Source: an uncultured Eubacteriales bacterium (GTDB taxonomy: Bacteria > Bacillota > Clostridia > Christensenellales > Borkfalkiaceae). Taken from it: a stretch of 57,887 bases of DNA. Shown here in pieces: positions 7,270 to 15,253 of the stretch. Positions within the stretch are counted from its first letter, which is position 1; each line of letters starts with the position of its first letter. Location: the NCBI GenBank assembly GCA_900543915.1, contig UQTB01000011.1, forward strand, positions 1-57,887, written 5' to 3'. The translations under genes were made by a program, and so were the position numbers. The notes beneath the pieces are model-generated. The model made no database searches. It had not been told where the DNA came from and worked only from the letters and a program-made list of their open reading frames with translations.

Positions 7270-7698
7270 ATGAAATTCGGGTTTCAAATCAAAACGCTGT
7301 CCCGCATGATCAAGAAGAAGATCGACGGCGCGTTCGCGTTTCGGGAAAACGCCGATCTCACCGGCATCCAGGGATGGGTGCTGCGCTTTCTCTATGACAG
7401 GGAGCGGAGCGGGGAGGAGGTATTCCAGCGCGATATCGAGCGGTCCTTCCAGGTCCGCCGCTCGACGGCGACCGAACTCTTGAACACCATGGAAGCGAAC
7501 GGCTACATCAGGCGCGTCCCCGTCGAGCGGGACGCCCGCCTTAAAAAGCTGGAGCTGACCGAAAAGGGGCGCCGCCTGCAGGAAGAGGTGATAGCGGCGA
7601 TCAACGGCGTGGAAGATTCGCTGACGGAGGGGTTTACGGAAGAAGAAAAGAACACCCTCTCCGCATTATTAGAGAAATTAAGAAGGAATTTGGAGTAA
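7270..7698 (+). CDS. MarR-family transcriptional regulator
   Basis: A 142-residue winged-helix repressor of the MarR family, which usually controls a neighbouring efflux pump and is released by a small ligand. Seen: an N-terminal dimerisation helix, the helix-turn-helix (QRDIERSFQVRRSTATELLNTMEANGYI), and the wing RRVPVERDARLKKLELTEKGRRLQEEV. ATG 7270 follows GGGAG at 7261. It is the first gene of an operon with two ABC exporter half-transporters, and a palindromic operator overlaps its leader. Expected role: repressor of the exporter; the inducing compound is unknown. Confidence 0.9.
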   Translation: MKFGFQIKTLSRMIKKKIDGAFAFRENADLTGIQGWVLRFLYDRERSGEEVFQRDIERSFQVRRSTATELLNTMEANGYIRRVPVERDARLKKLELTEKGRRLQEEVIAAINGVEDSLTEGFTEEEKNTLSALLEKLRRNLE

Positions 7699-7703
7699 AA
7701 AGT

Positions 7704-9491
7704 ATGGTAAAAACACTGTTGAAGAGCGTGCGGGAGTACAAAAAGGCGACCATGCTGACGCCCGTCTTCATTACGCTCGAAGTTGTGATGGAGTGTCTGA
7801 TCCCGTACGTCATGGCGCTGATGATCGATACGATCGATTCCGCGCAGGCGGGATCGACCGATCTGCTCGGGCAGATCGTCATGTACGGCGGAATTCTCAT
7901 CGTAATGGCGGCGGTCTCGCTGACGGGCGGGTTTCTGGCCGGGAAATACGCGGCGATCGCCTCGACGGGGTTCGCGAGAAATCTCCGCCACGACCTCTAT
8001 TATCAGATTCAGAAATTTTCCTTTGCAAACATCGACAAGTTCTCCACGTCCTCGCTGGTGACCCGTATGACGACGGACGTCACCAACGTGCAGAACTCCT
8101 TTCAGATGATTATCCGCATTGCGATCCGCTGCCCGCTGATGTTTGTCTTCTCGCTGGTGATGTGTATCACCATCAGCCCGAAGATGTCCATGATATATCT
8201 CATCGTCATCCCCGTGCTGGTGGCGGCGCTGGCGGCGATCATCTGGGTTTCCTATCCGCGGTTCACGCGCGTATTTAAAAAGTACGACGCGATCAACGAG
8301 TCCATCCAGGAAAACGTGAAGGCGATGCGCGTGGTCAAATCGTACGTCAGAGAGGATTACGAGATCAAAAAATTCAACCGCGCGGCGGAAGACATGCAGC
8401 GGGACTTTAAGCGGGCGGACCGCATCATCGCGCTCAACAACCCGCTGATGTCGCTCTGCATGCACGTCGCCGTGCTGTTTATCTCCATCTTCGGCGCGAA
8501 GCTGATCATGGAGACCGGGGTCTGGGATCCCGAACTGAACGCTTCGGTCGGGGGCGAGCTCACGACGGGAGGGCTCTCCAGCCTGATTACCTACAACGCG
8601 CAGGTCTTGATGAGCCTGATGATGCTTTCCATGGTGCTCGTCATGATCATCATGTCCGTCGCTTCGGCGCGGCGTATCGTCGAGGTTCTGAACGAAGAAT
8701 CCACCCTTCACAATCCCGAGCATCCCGTCTATGACGTGGAAGACGGCAGCGTGGAGTTTGAAAACGTCTCCTTCCGCTATTCGGAGAAGGCGGAGAAGAA
8801 CGCGCTCGAGGGCATCAACCTCAAAATTAAAGCGGGCGAGACGGTCGGCATCCTGGGCGGAACGGGGAGCAGCAAGAGCTCTCTCGTCCAGCTGATTCCC
8901 CGCCTGTACGATACGACGGAGGGCGTCGTGCGCGTGGGCGGCAGGGACGTCAGGGATTACGATCTCGACACGCTCCGCAACCAGGTCGCGTTTGTTTTGC
9001 AGAAAAACGTCCTCTTTTCGGGCACGATCAAGGAAAATCTCCGCTGGGGGGACGCGAACGCGACGGACGAGGAGATCACGCGCGTCTGCAAACTGGCGCA
9101 GGCGGACGATTTCATTCAGACGTTCCCCGAAAAATACGATACATACATCGAACAGGGCGGCACGAACGTATCCGGCGGGCAGAAACAGCGGCTCTGCATC
9201 GCGCGTGCGCTCCTGAAAAAGCCGAAGATCCTGGTTCTGGACGACTCCACCAGCGCGGTCGATACAAAGACGGACGCGCTGATCCGCAAGGCGTTCCGCG
9301 AGGAAATTCCGGATACCACGAAATTCATCATCGCGCAGCGCGTCGCTTCCGTGGAGGATGCGGATAAGATCATCGTGATGGAAAACGGCAGGATCAACGC
9401 GGTCGGCACGCATCGGGAGCTTTTGGAAAACAACGAGATCTACCGCGAGGTCTATTATTCCCAGAACAAGGCAGGTGAACAGAATGAGTAA
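7704..9491 (+). CDS. ABC exporter half-transporter with degenerate ATPase site
   Basis: A 595-residue type IV ABC half-transporter: six-helix membrane domain (about 1-320) and C-terminal ATPase. The Walker A reads GGTGSSKSS (Ser where the canonical Gly stands), the signature is VSGGQKQR, and Walker B ends LVLDDSTSAVD, with Asp in place of the catalytic Glu. That combination is typical of the half that contributes the degenerate site in heterodimeric exporters such as BmrCD. The partner is the next gene, overlapping by 8 nt. Cotranscribed with marR five bases upstream. Likely substrate: drugs or amphiphiles; not determinable from sequence. Confidence 0.92.
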   Translation: MVKTLLKSVREYKKATMLTPVFITLEVVMECLIPYVMALMIDTIDSAQAGSTDLLGQIVMYGGILIVMAAVSLTGGFLAGKYAAIASTGFARNLRHDLYYQIQKFSFANIDKFSTSSLVTRMTTDVTNVQNSFQMIIRIAIRCPLMFVFSLVMCITISPKMSMIYLIVIPVLVAALAAIIWVSYPRFTRVFKKYDAINESIQENVKAMRVVKSYVREDYEIKKFNRAAEDMQRDFKRADRIIALNNPLMSLCMHVAVLFISIFGAKLIMETGVWDPELNASVGGELTTGGLSSLITYNAQVLMSLMMLSMVLVMIIMSVASARRIVEVLNEESTLHNPEHPVYDVEDGSVEFENVSFRYSEKAEKNALEGINLKIKAGETVGILGGTGSSKSSLVQLIPRLYDTTEGVVRVGGRDVRDYDLDTLRNQVAFVLQKNVLFSGTIKENLRWGDANATDEEITRVCKLAQADDFIQTFPEKYDTYIEQGGTNVSGGQKQRLCIARALLKKPKILVLDDSTSAVDTKTDALIRKAFREEIPDTTKFIIAQRVASVEDADKIIVMENGRINAVGTHRELLENNEIYREVYYSQNKAGEQNE

Positions 9492-11409
9492 GAATCAATC
9501 CGTGAAGAAGAGACAGAAGCTGGATACGCACACGCTGTCCCGCCTGCTGAAATTTATCTTCAAGAACTTTAAACTGGAATTCATCGTGCTGGCGGTCTGC
9601 GTGCTGCTGAACGCCGTTTCCGTGCTGACGGCATCCATCTTCCTGCGCATCATCATCGACGAGTGCATCCGCCCCGTGCTGATCCAGTCCATCGGGCTGC
9701 AGGAGGGGCTCGCAAACCTCACGTCCGTGGCGATCATCATGGGCTGCATGTACGGCGTGGGGCTGCTGGCGAACTTTATCCAGACGCAGCTTCTGGTCAC
9801 GATCTCACAGAATCTGATGCTGAAGATGCGCACGATGATGTTCAACGGCATGCAGCGGCTTCCCATCCGCTACTTCGATACGCACACGCACGGCGATATC
9901 ATGAGCCATTACACCAACGATACGGATACGCTCTACCAGCTGGTGGCGCAGAGTATCCCCGCCATCTTTTCGGCGGGCATCATGATCATCGCGCTCTTCT
10001 TCGTCATGATCTCTTACAGCGTCTGGCTGACGCTGGTGGTCCTGCTGGTGGTCGTCTTTATGGCGATCGTGGCGAAGAAAGTGGGCGGCAAGAGCGCCAG
10101 GTACTTCGTCAAACAGCAGACTGCGGTCGGCAAGAACGAGGGCTACATCGAGGAGATGATGCACGGGCAGAAGGTCATCAAGGTATTCTGCCACGAGCGG
10201 GAGAGCGAAGAGGGGTTCGACAAGATCAACGACGAGCTCTGCCGCGTCTCCGCCGAGGCGAACGTCGCGGCGAATACGCTCGGCCCGATCATCGGCAACA
10301 TCGGCAACATGCTGTACGTCCTCCTGGCTTTCATCGGCGGCGTACTGCTGACGCTGGGCGCGCCCAACCTGACCGTGACCGGAATCGGCGCTTTCACGAC
10401 AGGCGCCATCGTGTCCTTTCTGCCGATGAGCCGCGTCTTCACCAATAACTTCAACAACGCTTCCCAGCAGGCGGCGTTCATCGCGATGGGCCTCGCGGGC
10501 GCCGGGCGTATCTTCCAGCTCGTGGACGAGGAGCCCGAGCAGGACGAGGGCTACGTCACGCTCGTCAACGCGGAAATCGCGGAGGACGGGACGATCACCG
10601 AAGCCGACCACCGCACGGGCAAGTGGGCGTGGCGCCACCCGCATTCCGCGGACGGAAGCGTCACGTATACCGAACTGAAGGGCGATATCCGCATGTTCGA
10701 CGTGGATTTCGGCTATGTTCCCGAAAAGATCGTGCTGCACAACGTCACGCTGTATGCAGAGCCGGGGCAGAAGGTCGCGTTTGTCGGCGCGACCGGCGCG
10801 GGCAAGACGACGATCACCAACCTGATCAACCGCTTCTACGACATCGCGGACGGCAAGATCCGCTACGACGGCATCAATATCAACAAGATCAAGAAGTCCG
10901 ATCTCCGTCGCTCTCTCGGCATCGTTTTGCAGGATACCAACCTGTTCACGGGGACGGTGATGGACAATATCCGCTACGGCAAACTGGACGCGACGGACGA
11001 AGAGTGCATCGCCGCAGCCAAGCTCGCCAACGCGCACGACTTCATCACGCGGCTCCCGAACGGCTACGATACCATGCTCACGGGGGACGGCGCCAACCTC
11101 TCCCAGGGACAGCGGCAGCTGCTCTCCATCGCCCGCGCGGCGGTGTGCAACGCGCCCGTCATGATCATGGACGAGGCGACGTCTTCCATCGACACGCGCA
11201 CCGAGGCGATCGTACAGAAGGGCACCGATCAGCTGATGGAAGGCCGCACGGTCTTCGTCATCGCGCACCGGCTCTCCACCGTGCAGAATTCGGACGTCAT
11301 CATGGTGCTGGAGCACGGCGTGATCATCGAGCGCGGCAGCCACAAAGAACTCATCGAAAAGAAAGGCAAATACTATCAGCTCTATACCGGCGCGTTTGAA
11401 CTGGAATAA
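9484..11409 (+). CDS. ABC exporter half-transporter with canonical ATPase site
   Basis: A 641-residue partner of the preceding gene. ATG 9484 follows AGGTGA; it overlaps the previous stop. The membrane domain is followed by an insert of about 60 residues before the ATPase (near residues 355-400, LVNAEIAEDGTITEADHRTG), often seen in this subfamily. The ATPase has a canonical Walker A (GATGAGKTT), signature LSQGQRQ, Walker B MIMDEATSSIDT with the catalytic Glu, and IAHRLST. Together the two genes give a heterodimer with one active and one degenerate nucleotide site, placed under a MarR repressor. Confidence 0.92.
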   Translation: MSKNQSVKKRQKLDTHTLSRLLKFIFKNFKLEFIVLAVCVLLNAVSVLTASIFLRIIIDECIRPVLIQSIGLQEGLANLTSVAIIMGCMYGVGLLANFIQTQLLVTISQNLMLKMRTMMFNGMQRLPIRYFDTHTHGDIMSHYTNDTDTLYQLVAQSIPAIFSAGIMIIALFFVMISYSVWLTLVVLLVVVFMAIVAKKVGGKSARYFVKQQTAVGKNEGYIEEMMHGQKVIKVFCHERESEEGFDKINDELCRVSAEANVAANTLGPIIGNIGNMLYVLLAFIGGVLLTLGAPNLTVTGIGAFTTGAIVSFLPMSRVFTNNFNNASQQAAFIAMGLAGAGRIFQLVDEEPEQDEGYVTLVNAEIAEDGTITEADHRTGKWAWRHPHSADGSVTYTELKGDIRMFDVDFGYVPEKIVLHNVTLYAEPGQKVAFVGATGAGKTTITNLINRFYDIADGKIRYDGININKIKKSDLRRSLGIVLQDTNLFTGTVMDNIRYGKLDATDEECIAAAKLANAHDFITRLPNGYDTMLTGDGANLSQGQRQLLSIARAAVCNAPVMIMDEATSSIDTRTEAIVQKGTDQLMEGRTVFVIAHRLSTVQNSDVIMVLEHGVIIERGSHKELIEKKGKYYQLYTGAFELE

Positions 11410-11447
11410 ACCGCCCGCCGGGCTCAGCCGAAAAACAAGCATGAAGG

Positions 11448-11489
11448 CGCTCCGCACTTCGTTTTCTACGAAGCGCGGAGCGTTTTTTA
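11448..11489 (+). terminator. terminator of the marR-ABC operon
   Basis: Long hairpin, CGCTCCGC-A-CTTCG pairing with CGAAG-C-GCGGAGCG, followed by T6. Confidence 0.88.
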
Positions 11490-11638
11490 TTGAAGAAAAA
11501 TTCCCTGAGAGATCTGTTTTTTTCACATTTTCATTTTTTTCTGATCAGGGTAGAGAAGCGGATTGAAATATTTTGCCCTGCTTTCCTGTTTTTTGCGGCC
11601 AAAACAAAAAAGAATTGCTTTTTTTTCCGTTTTCCCCC

Positions 11639-11667
11639 TTGAAATATCCCTTCATTTGTAGTACAAT
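11639..11667 (+). promoter_or_regulatory. promoter of glpK
   Basis: TTGAAA (11639-11644), 17-nt spacer, TACAAT (11662-11667), 21 nt before the glpK ATG; AGAGGGG serves as the ribosome site. Confidence 0.75.
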
Positions 11668-11688
11668 AGAAACAAGAGAGGGGAACGC

Positions 11689-13152
11689 ATGAGATATATC
11701 GTCGCAATCGACGAGGGCACGACGTCTACCCGCGCCATGCTCTATGACCTGAAAAAGAGGTCGTTCGTCGACAGCCTGAACAAACCGATCAAACAGATCT
11801 ATCCGCAGCCTGCCTGGGTGGAGCAGAACGCGAGCGAGATCTACGCCAATACGCTTGCCAATCTCATCGAGATGATCGAGCTGTGCCCCGCGCCGGAGGA
11901 GATCGCCGGGATCGGCATCACCAACCAGCGGGAGACCGTCGTCGCGTGGGACAGGCGGAGCGGGCATCCGGTGGGAAACGCCATCGTGTGGCAGTGCCGC
12001 AGAACGAGCGACTTCTGCGCCTCCGTACCCCCCGCCCGCGCGGCGGAGATCGCGGATAAAACGGGGCTTAAAGTTGACGCTTATTTTTCCGCGAGCAAGA
12101 TCAAGTGGATTTTAGAGCACAGTGCGGCCGCCAGACGGCTGCTTGCGGAGGGGAATCTCTGCGTCGGCACGATCGACTCTTACCTCATTTTCAAGCTGAC
12201 GGAGGGGCGGTCGTTCGTCACCGATTACACCAATGCCTCCCGCACGATGCTCTTCGATATCGAAAAGCTGCGGTGGGACGATTCGCTTCTTGCCTATTTC
12301 GGCATCCCGAGGGAGGTTTTGCCGGAGCCCGTCCCGAGCACCGCAGTAGTGGGCGCTTTCCGGTACGGCGGAAGGGAATACCCGCTTGCGGGCGTCGCGG
12401 GAGACCAGCAGGCAGCGCTTTTCGGGCAGGGATGCCTGAAAGCGGGCACGGCGAAGATCACCTACGGGACGGGCATGTTTATGCTCTTTTCGACGGGAAA
12501 ACGGCGCGCAAAGTCGACCGCGGGCATGCTTTCCACCGTCGGATATTCGCTGGGAAACGAAGTCTGCTATGCGCTGGAGGGGAGCGTATTCAATGCGGGC
12601 AGCGCGGTGCAGTGGCTGCGGGATGAACTTCGCTTTTTCCGCCACAGCAGAGAGAGCGAGACGCAGGCGCTCAAAGTGCCGGATACCGGCGGCGTGTACG
12701 TTATCCCCGCCTTCACCGGGCTGGGCGCGCCCTATTGGAATCCGGATGCGCGCGGCGTGATCACGGGGATTTCGCGCGGGACGAATAAATATCACATCAC
12801 CCGCGCGGTGCTCGAGAGCATGGCTTATGCCGCGCGGGATCTGACGGCGTGCATGGAGCGGGACAGCGGCGTAACGCTGTCCGAACTCCGCTGCGACGGC
12901 GGCGCTTCGGCGAACGATTTTCTGATGCAGTTTCAGGCGGACGTGCTGAACGTCGCCATCAACCGGCCGAAAGAGCGGGAGAGCACGGCGCTGGGCGCTA
13001 CGTATCTCTGCGCGATCGCGCTGGGACTCCTGAAAGCGGGAGAGGTAGAAGATCTGCGCGCCGTCGACCGGGTTTTCGAGCCCTCGGCGGAACGCGAAAA
13101 ATTTGAAGCACTTTATCGGGGTTATTTGGAGGCTGTGAAAAGATGTCTATGA
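11689..13152 (+). CDS. glpK: glycerol kinase
   Basis: A 487-residue FGGY-family kinase that phosphorylates glycerol to glycerol 3-phosphate in the cytoplasm. Family motifs seen: the N-terminal phosphate loop YIVAIDEGTTSTRAMLYD, ITNQRETVVAWDR, CRRTSDFC, VTDYTNASRTMLFDIEKLRWD (the glycerol-binding region), AGVAGDQQAALFGQGC, KITYGTGMFML, FTGLGAPYWNPDARG and the C-terminal RCDGGASANDFLMQFQADVL. Length is normal. No glpF or glpD is adjacent. The downstream gene, overlapping by 10 nt, is a monoacylglycerol-lipase-like hydrolase, which suggests that glycerol released from lipids feeds this kinase. Confidence 0.95.
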   Translation: MRYIVAIDEGTTSTRAMLYDLKKRSFVDSLNKPIKQIYPQPAWVEQNASEIYANTLANLIEMIELCPAPEEIAGIGITNQRETVVAWDRRSGHPVGNAIVWQCRRTSDFCASVPPARAAEIADKTGLKVDAYFSASKIKWILEHSAAARRLLAEGNLCVGTIDSYLIFKLTEGRSFVTDYTNASRTMLFDIEKLRWDDSLLAYFGIPREVLPEPVPSTAVVGAFRYGGREYPLAGVAGDQQAALFGQGCLKAGTAKITYGTGMFMLFSTGKRRAKSTAGMLSTVGYSLGNEVCYALEGSVFNAGSAVQWLRDELRFFRHSRESETQALKVPDTGGVYVIPAFTGLGAPYWNPDARGVITGISRGTNKYHITRAVLESMAYAARDLTACMERDSGVTLSELRCDGGASANDFLMQFQADVLNVAINRPKERESTALGATYLCAIALGLLKAGEVEDLRAVDRVFEPSAEREKFEALYRGYLEAVKRCL

Positions 13153-14063
13153 GAAGGTACGAATGGAAAACGCACGACGGCAAGACGCTGTCCGTCGCGG
13201 AGTGGAAGGGAGAGGGAGAACTCGTCGGCATGGTGCAGATCTCCCACGGAATGGTGGAACACACGGGCAGATACGACGCGTTTGCGTCCGCGCTCGCGGA
13301 GCAGGGATTTCTCGTCTTTGCGGACGATCACCGCGGGCACGGGAGGACGGACGAGAGCACGCTCGGCTACGCGCCGGGGGATATGTTCGAGGACACGTTG
13401 AAAGATCTGGCGGAACTGTCCAAAAAATACAAGGCGGAGTATCCGCAGCTGCCGCTGGTATTATTCGGGCACAGCTACGGTTCTTTTCTCACTCAGGGAT
13501 ATATCGAGCGGTACAGCGCCTATCTCGCGGGCGTCGTGATCGGAGGGAGCTGCTGTATGAAGGGAAATCCCTCCGTCGGCTTCGGCAGAATGATGGCGGG
13601 CATCGGCTGCGCCTGCAAGGGCGAGCGCGCCCCCGCAAAACTGATTGCGAAGGCGACGTTCGGGGCGTACGAGAAGAAACTGGGCGGCAGTTTTATCAGC
13701 TCGGATCCCGCCGAAGTGGAGCGGTATCGGAGCGATCCCTACTGTTCTTTTATCTGCAGCAATCATTTTTACCGCTGTTTCTTCCGCGGGCTGAAAAAGA
13801 TCTACCGCAAAAAAGAGCTGGAGGGAATAGACAGAAGCCTTCCCATTTTCCTCATCGCGGGGAATTGCGACCCGGTCGGGCAGATGGGAAAGGGCGTGAA
13901 GCGTTTGGAGGCGATGTACAAAAAGCTCGGCTGCAAGAGCGTGGAATGCCTGATCATGGACGGAATCCGCCACGAGTATCTGAACGACAGAGAGGCGGCT
14001 GCCGCGCGCGAAGCGATCTTCGGGTTCATCGGCCGCACGGCGGCGAATGCGAAAAAGGAATAG
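13143..14063 (+). CDS. alpha/beta hydrolase, monoacylglycerol-lipase-like
   Basis: A 306-residue serine hydrolase of the lysophospholipase/monoglyceride lipase type. Seen: VQISHGMVEHTGRYDAFASAL (oxyanion HG motif), the ADDHRGHGRTD strand, the nucleophile elbow LFGHSYGS (Ser in GHSYG), the acid in AGNCDPVG and the catalytic His in GIRHEYLND. No signal peptide, so it acts in the cytoplasm or at the inner membrane face. The start overlaps the end of glpK, so translation is coupled; ATG 13149 is an alternative two codons in. Inferred role: release of glycerol and fatty acid from monoacylglycerols. Confidence 0.85.
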   Translation: MSMRRYEWKTHDGKTLSVAEWKGEGELVGMVQISHGMVEHTGRYDAFASALAEQGFLVFADDHRGHGRTDESTLGYAPGDMFEDTLKDLAELSKKYKAEYPQLPLVLFGHSYGSFLTQGYIERYSAYLAGVVIGGSCCMKGNPSVGFGRMMAGIGCACKGERAPAKLIAKATFGAYEKKLGGSFISSDPAEVERYRSDPYCSFICSNHFYRCFFRGLKKIYRKKELEGIDRSLPIFLIAGNCDPVGQMGKGVKRLEAMYKKLGCKSVECLIMDGIRHEYLNDREAAAAREAIFGFIGRTAANAKKE

Positions 14064-14145
14064 CGGGTTTTGTTTTTTTCGGGTATGGCGGCGGAATGCG
14101 CTTTTAAAAAATTTCGCAAATTATGAGAAAATATCGGAAATAGAG

Positions 14146-14174
14146 TTGACAAAACCCTTTCTTTTCGGTATAAT
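14146..14174 (+). promoter_or_regulatory. consensus promoter of the tRNA pair
   Basis: TTGACA (14146-14151), 17-nt spacer, TATAAT (14169-14174), 39 nt before tRNA-Met. Confidence 0.88.
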
Positions 14175-14213
14175 ATCTTAGCAATTGTAACCGAAATTGC
14201 AAGTATATGGCAT

Positions 14214-14290
14214 GGCGGCGTAGCTTAGTTGGTTATAGCGGCCGGTTCATACCCGGCAGGTCGTTGGTTCGAATCTGACCGCCGCTACCA
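14214..14290 (+). tRNA. tRNA-Met (CAT), elongator
   Basis: Cloverleaf with acceptor GGCGGCG/CGCCGCT (one G-T pair), anticodon loop TTCATAC, T-arm GGTTCGAAT and encoded CCA. The body resembles Bacillus elongator tRNA-Met rather than the lysidine-modified tRNA-Ile. Confidence 0.92.
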
Positions 14291-14295
14291 TTTAC

Positions 14296-14370
14296 GGCTC
14301 CTTGGTCAAGCGGTTAAGACATCGCCCTTTCACGGCGGTAACACGAGTTCGATTCTCGTAGGAGTCACCA
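14296..14370 (+). tRNA. tRNA-Glu (TTC)
   Basis: Cloverleaf with acceptor GGCTCCT/AGGAGTC (one G-T pair), anticodon loop CTTTCAC, T-arm GAGTTCGATTCTC and encoded CCA. It lies 5 nt after tRNA-Met and shares its transcript. Confidence 0.93.
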
Positions 14371-14378
14371 AACAAGTT

Positions 14379-14420
14379 AAAGGCGAACCCGTTTCCATTA
14401 GGAAACGGGTTCGCCTTTAT
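14379..14420 (+). terminator. terminator of the tRNA pair
   Basis: Perfect 18-bp stem (14379-14396 with 14401-14418), 4-nt loop ATTA, ending CCTTTAT. Confidence 0.85.
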
Positions 14421-14461
14421 CGTATATTTCAAAATCTTGAATAATCTTGGGGGATAAACAA

Positions 14462-14938
14462 ATGAGTAATCAAGTTGTTGCAACTTTAAAAACGGTTTTA
14501 TCAAATAAATTAGTTGATTGCTTGGCGGGAACAATAAAATATAATCAGGGTAATCTTTCATTAGAGTCTCGTGGCGGCGTTTACGGAATAGCAATTAAAT
14601 TAGATAAAAAGAGAAAAAAAGATTTTTTTCAAAAATATAATGAAAAAGACATAATTACATTCGAGGAATGGAAGTCAATCGGTGATTATTACTATCCATT
14701 ATACTGGGGAAAAGACAGTAATTTAGGATTTAGGCTTTTTAGTCATATCCATACGAGAGATAGTCTTGGAACTTTGCAGTTAGACAGCCGTCAATATCTA
14801 AATCAATATTTTGATAAAGGTAAGATAATTTATGGTGCAGTATTGTGTAATAAAATAAGTTGTTGCGAAACAGAATTAAGGAATACATTTCCCGATATTT
14901 TTATAACGCATGTAGGTAAGTATGATTTCCCCAATTAA
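14462..14938 (+). CDS. AT-rich gene, possible GIY-YIG-like nuclease
   Basis: A 158-residue protein encoded in DNA much richer in A/T than its surroundings, with codons to match, placed just behind a tRNA transcript: signs of recent transfer. ATG 14462 is preceded by GGGGGATAA; a TTG at 14447 is possible. The order GVYGI (about 39-43), YYPLYWGKD (about 76-84), an Arg in GFRLFSHIH and a Glu in CETELRNTF resembles the GIY, YIG, Arg, Glu layout of GIY-YIG domains, but YIG reads YWG and the match is by eye only. No partner gene is adjacent. It could instead be an unrelated defence or mobile-element protein. Confidence 0.55.
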   Translation: MSNQVVATLKTVLSNKLVDCLAGTIKYNQGNLSLESRGGVYGIAIKLDKKRKKDFFQKYNEKDIITFEEWKSIGDYYYPLYWGKDSNLGFRLFSHIHTRDSLGTLQLDSRQYLNQYFDKGKIIYGAVLCNKISCCETELRNTFPDIFITHVGKYDFPN

Positions 14939-15253
14939 TAAAATGGCGGCGGGTGCTTCACACGAAGTCCCCGCCGCTGCCGTTTGTCAAAGGGTTATGA
15001 ATTTTGGCGCAATCTGATTTGAGCAAGTAAAAATATTTTTATTTTGCAACGCTTTTGAGCGGCGGTTTGATACGGAGGGGATGAATGTTCTCCGTCGAGA
15101 GGTGCTTTGGCAAAAGCCTTCTCTTCGGCGCGGAATTTGTCAATAAAATTTACATGGCCGATTGAGGCAGGGCTTCTTTGAATAACAGGCGTGAGATAAA
15201 CTGCAGGGACAGAGCAGTTTTTATGTTAATATAATCAATTATCGGTTAAAATA
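14939..15253. other. intergenic region without a recognisable gene
   Basis: A GC-rich imperfect hairpin at about 14943-14980 may end the upstream AT-rich gene. The rest, up to the convergent end of the oxidoreductase gene, shows only mixed low-complexity A/T tracts; I see no gene or RNA. Confidence 0.5.

Noticed and set aside
14379..14420. Another copy of the palindrome leader
   Set aside because: It is an 18-bp stem with a 4-nt loop, not an exact palindrome, and directly follows the tRNA genes as a terminator should.
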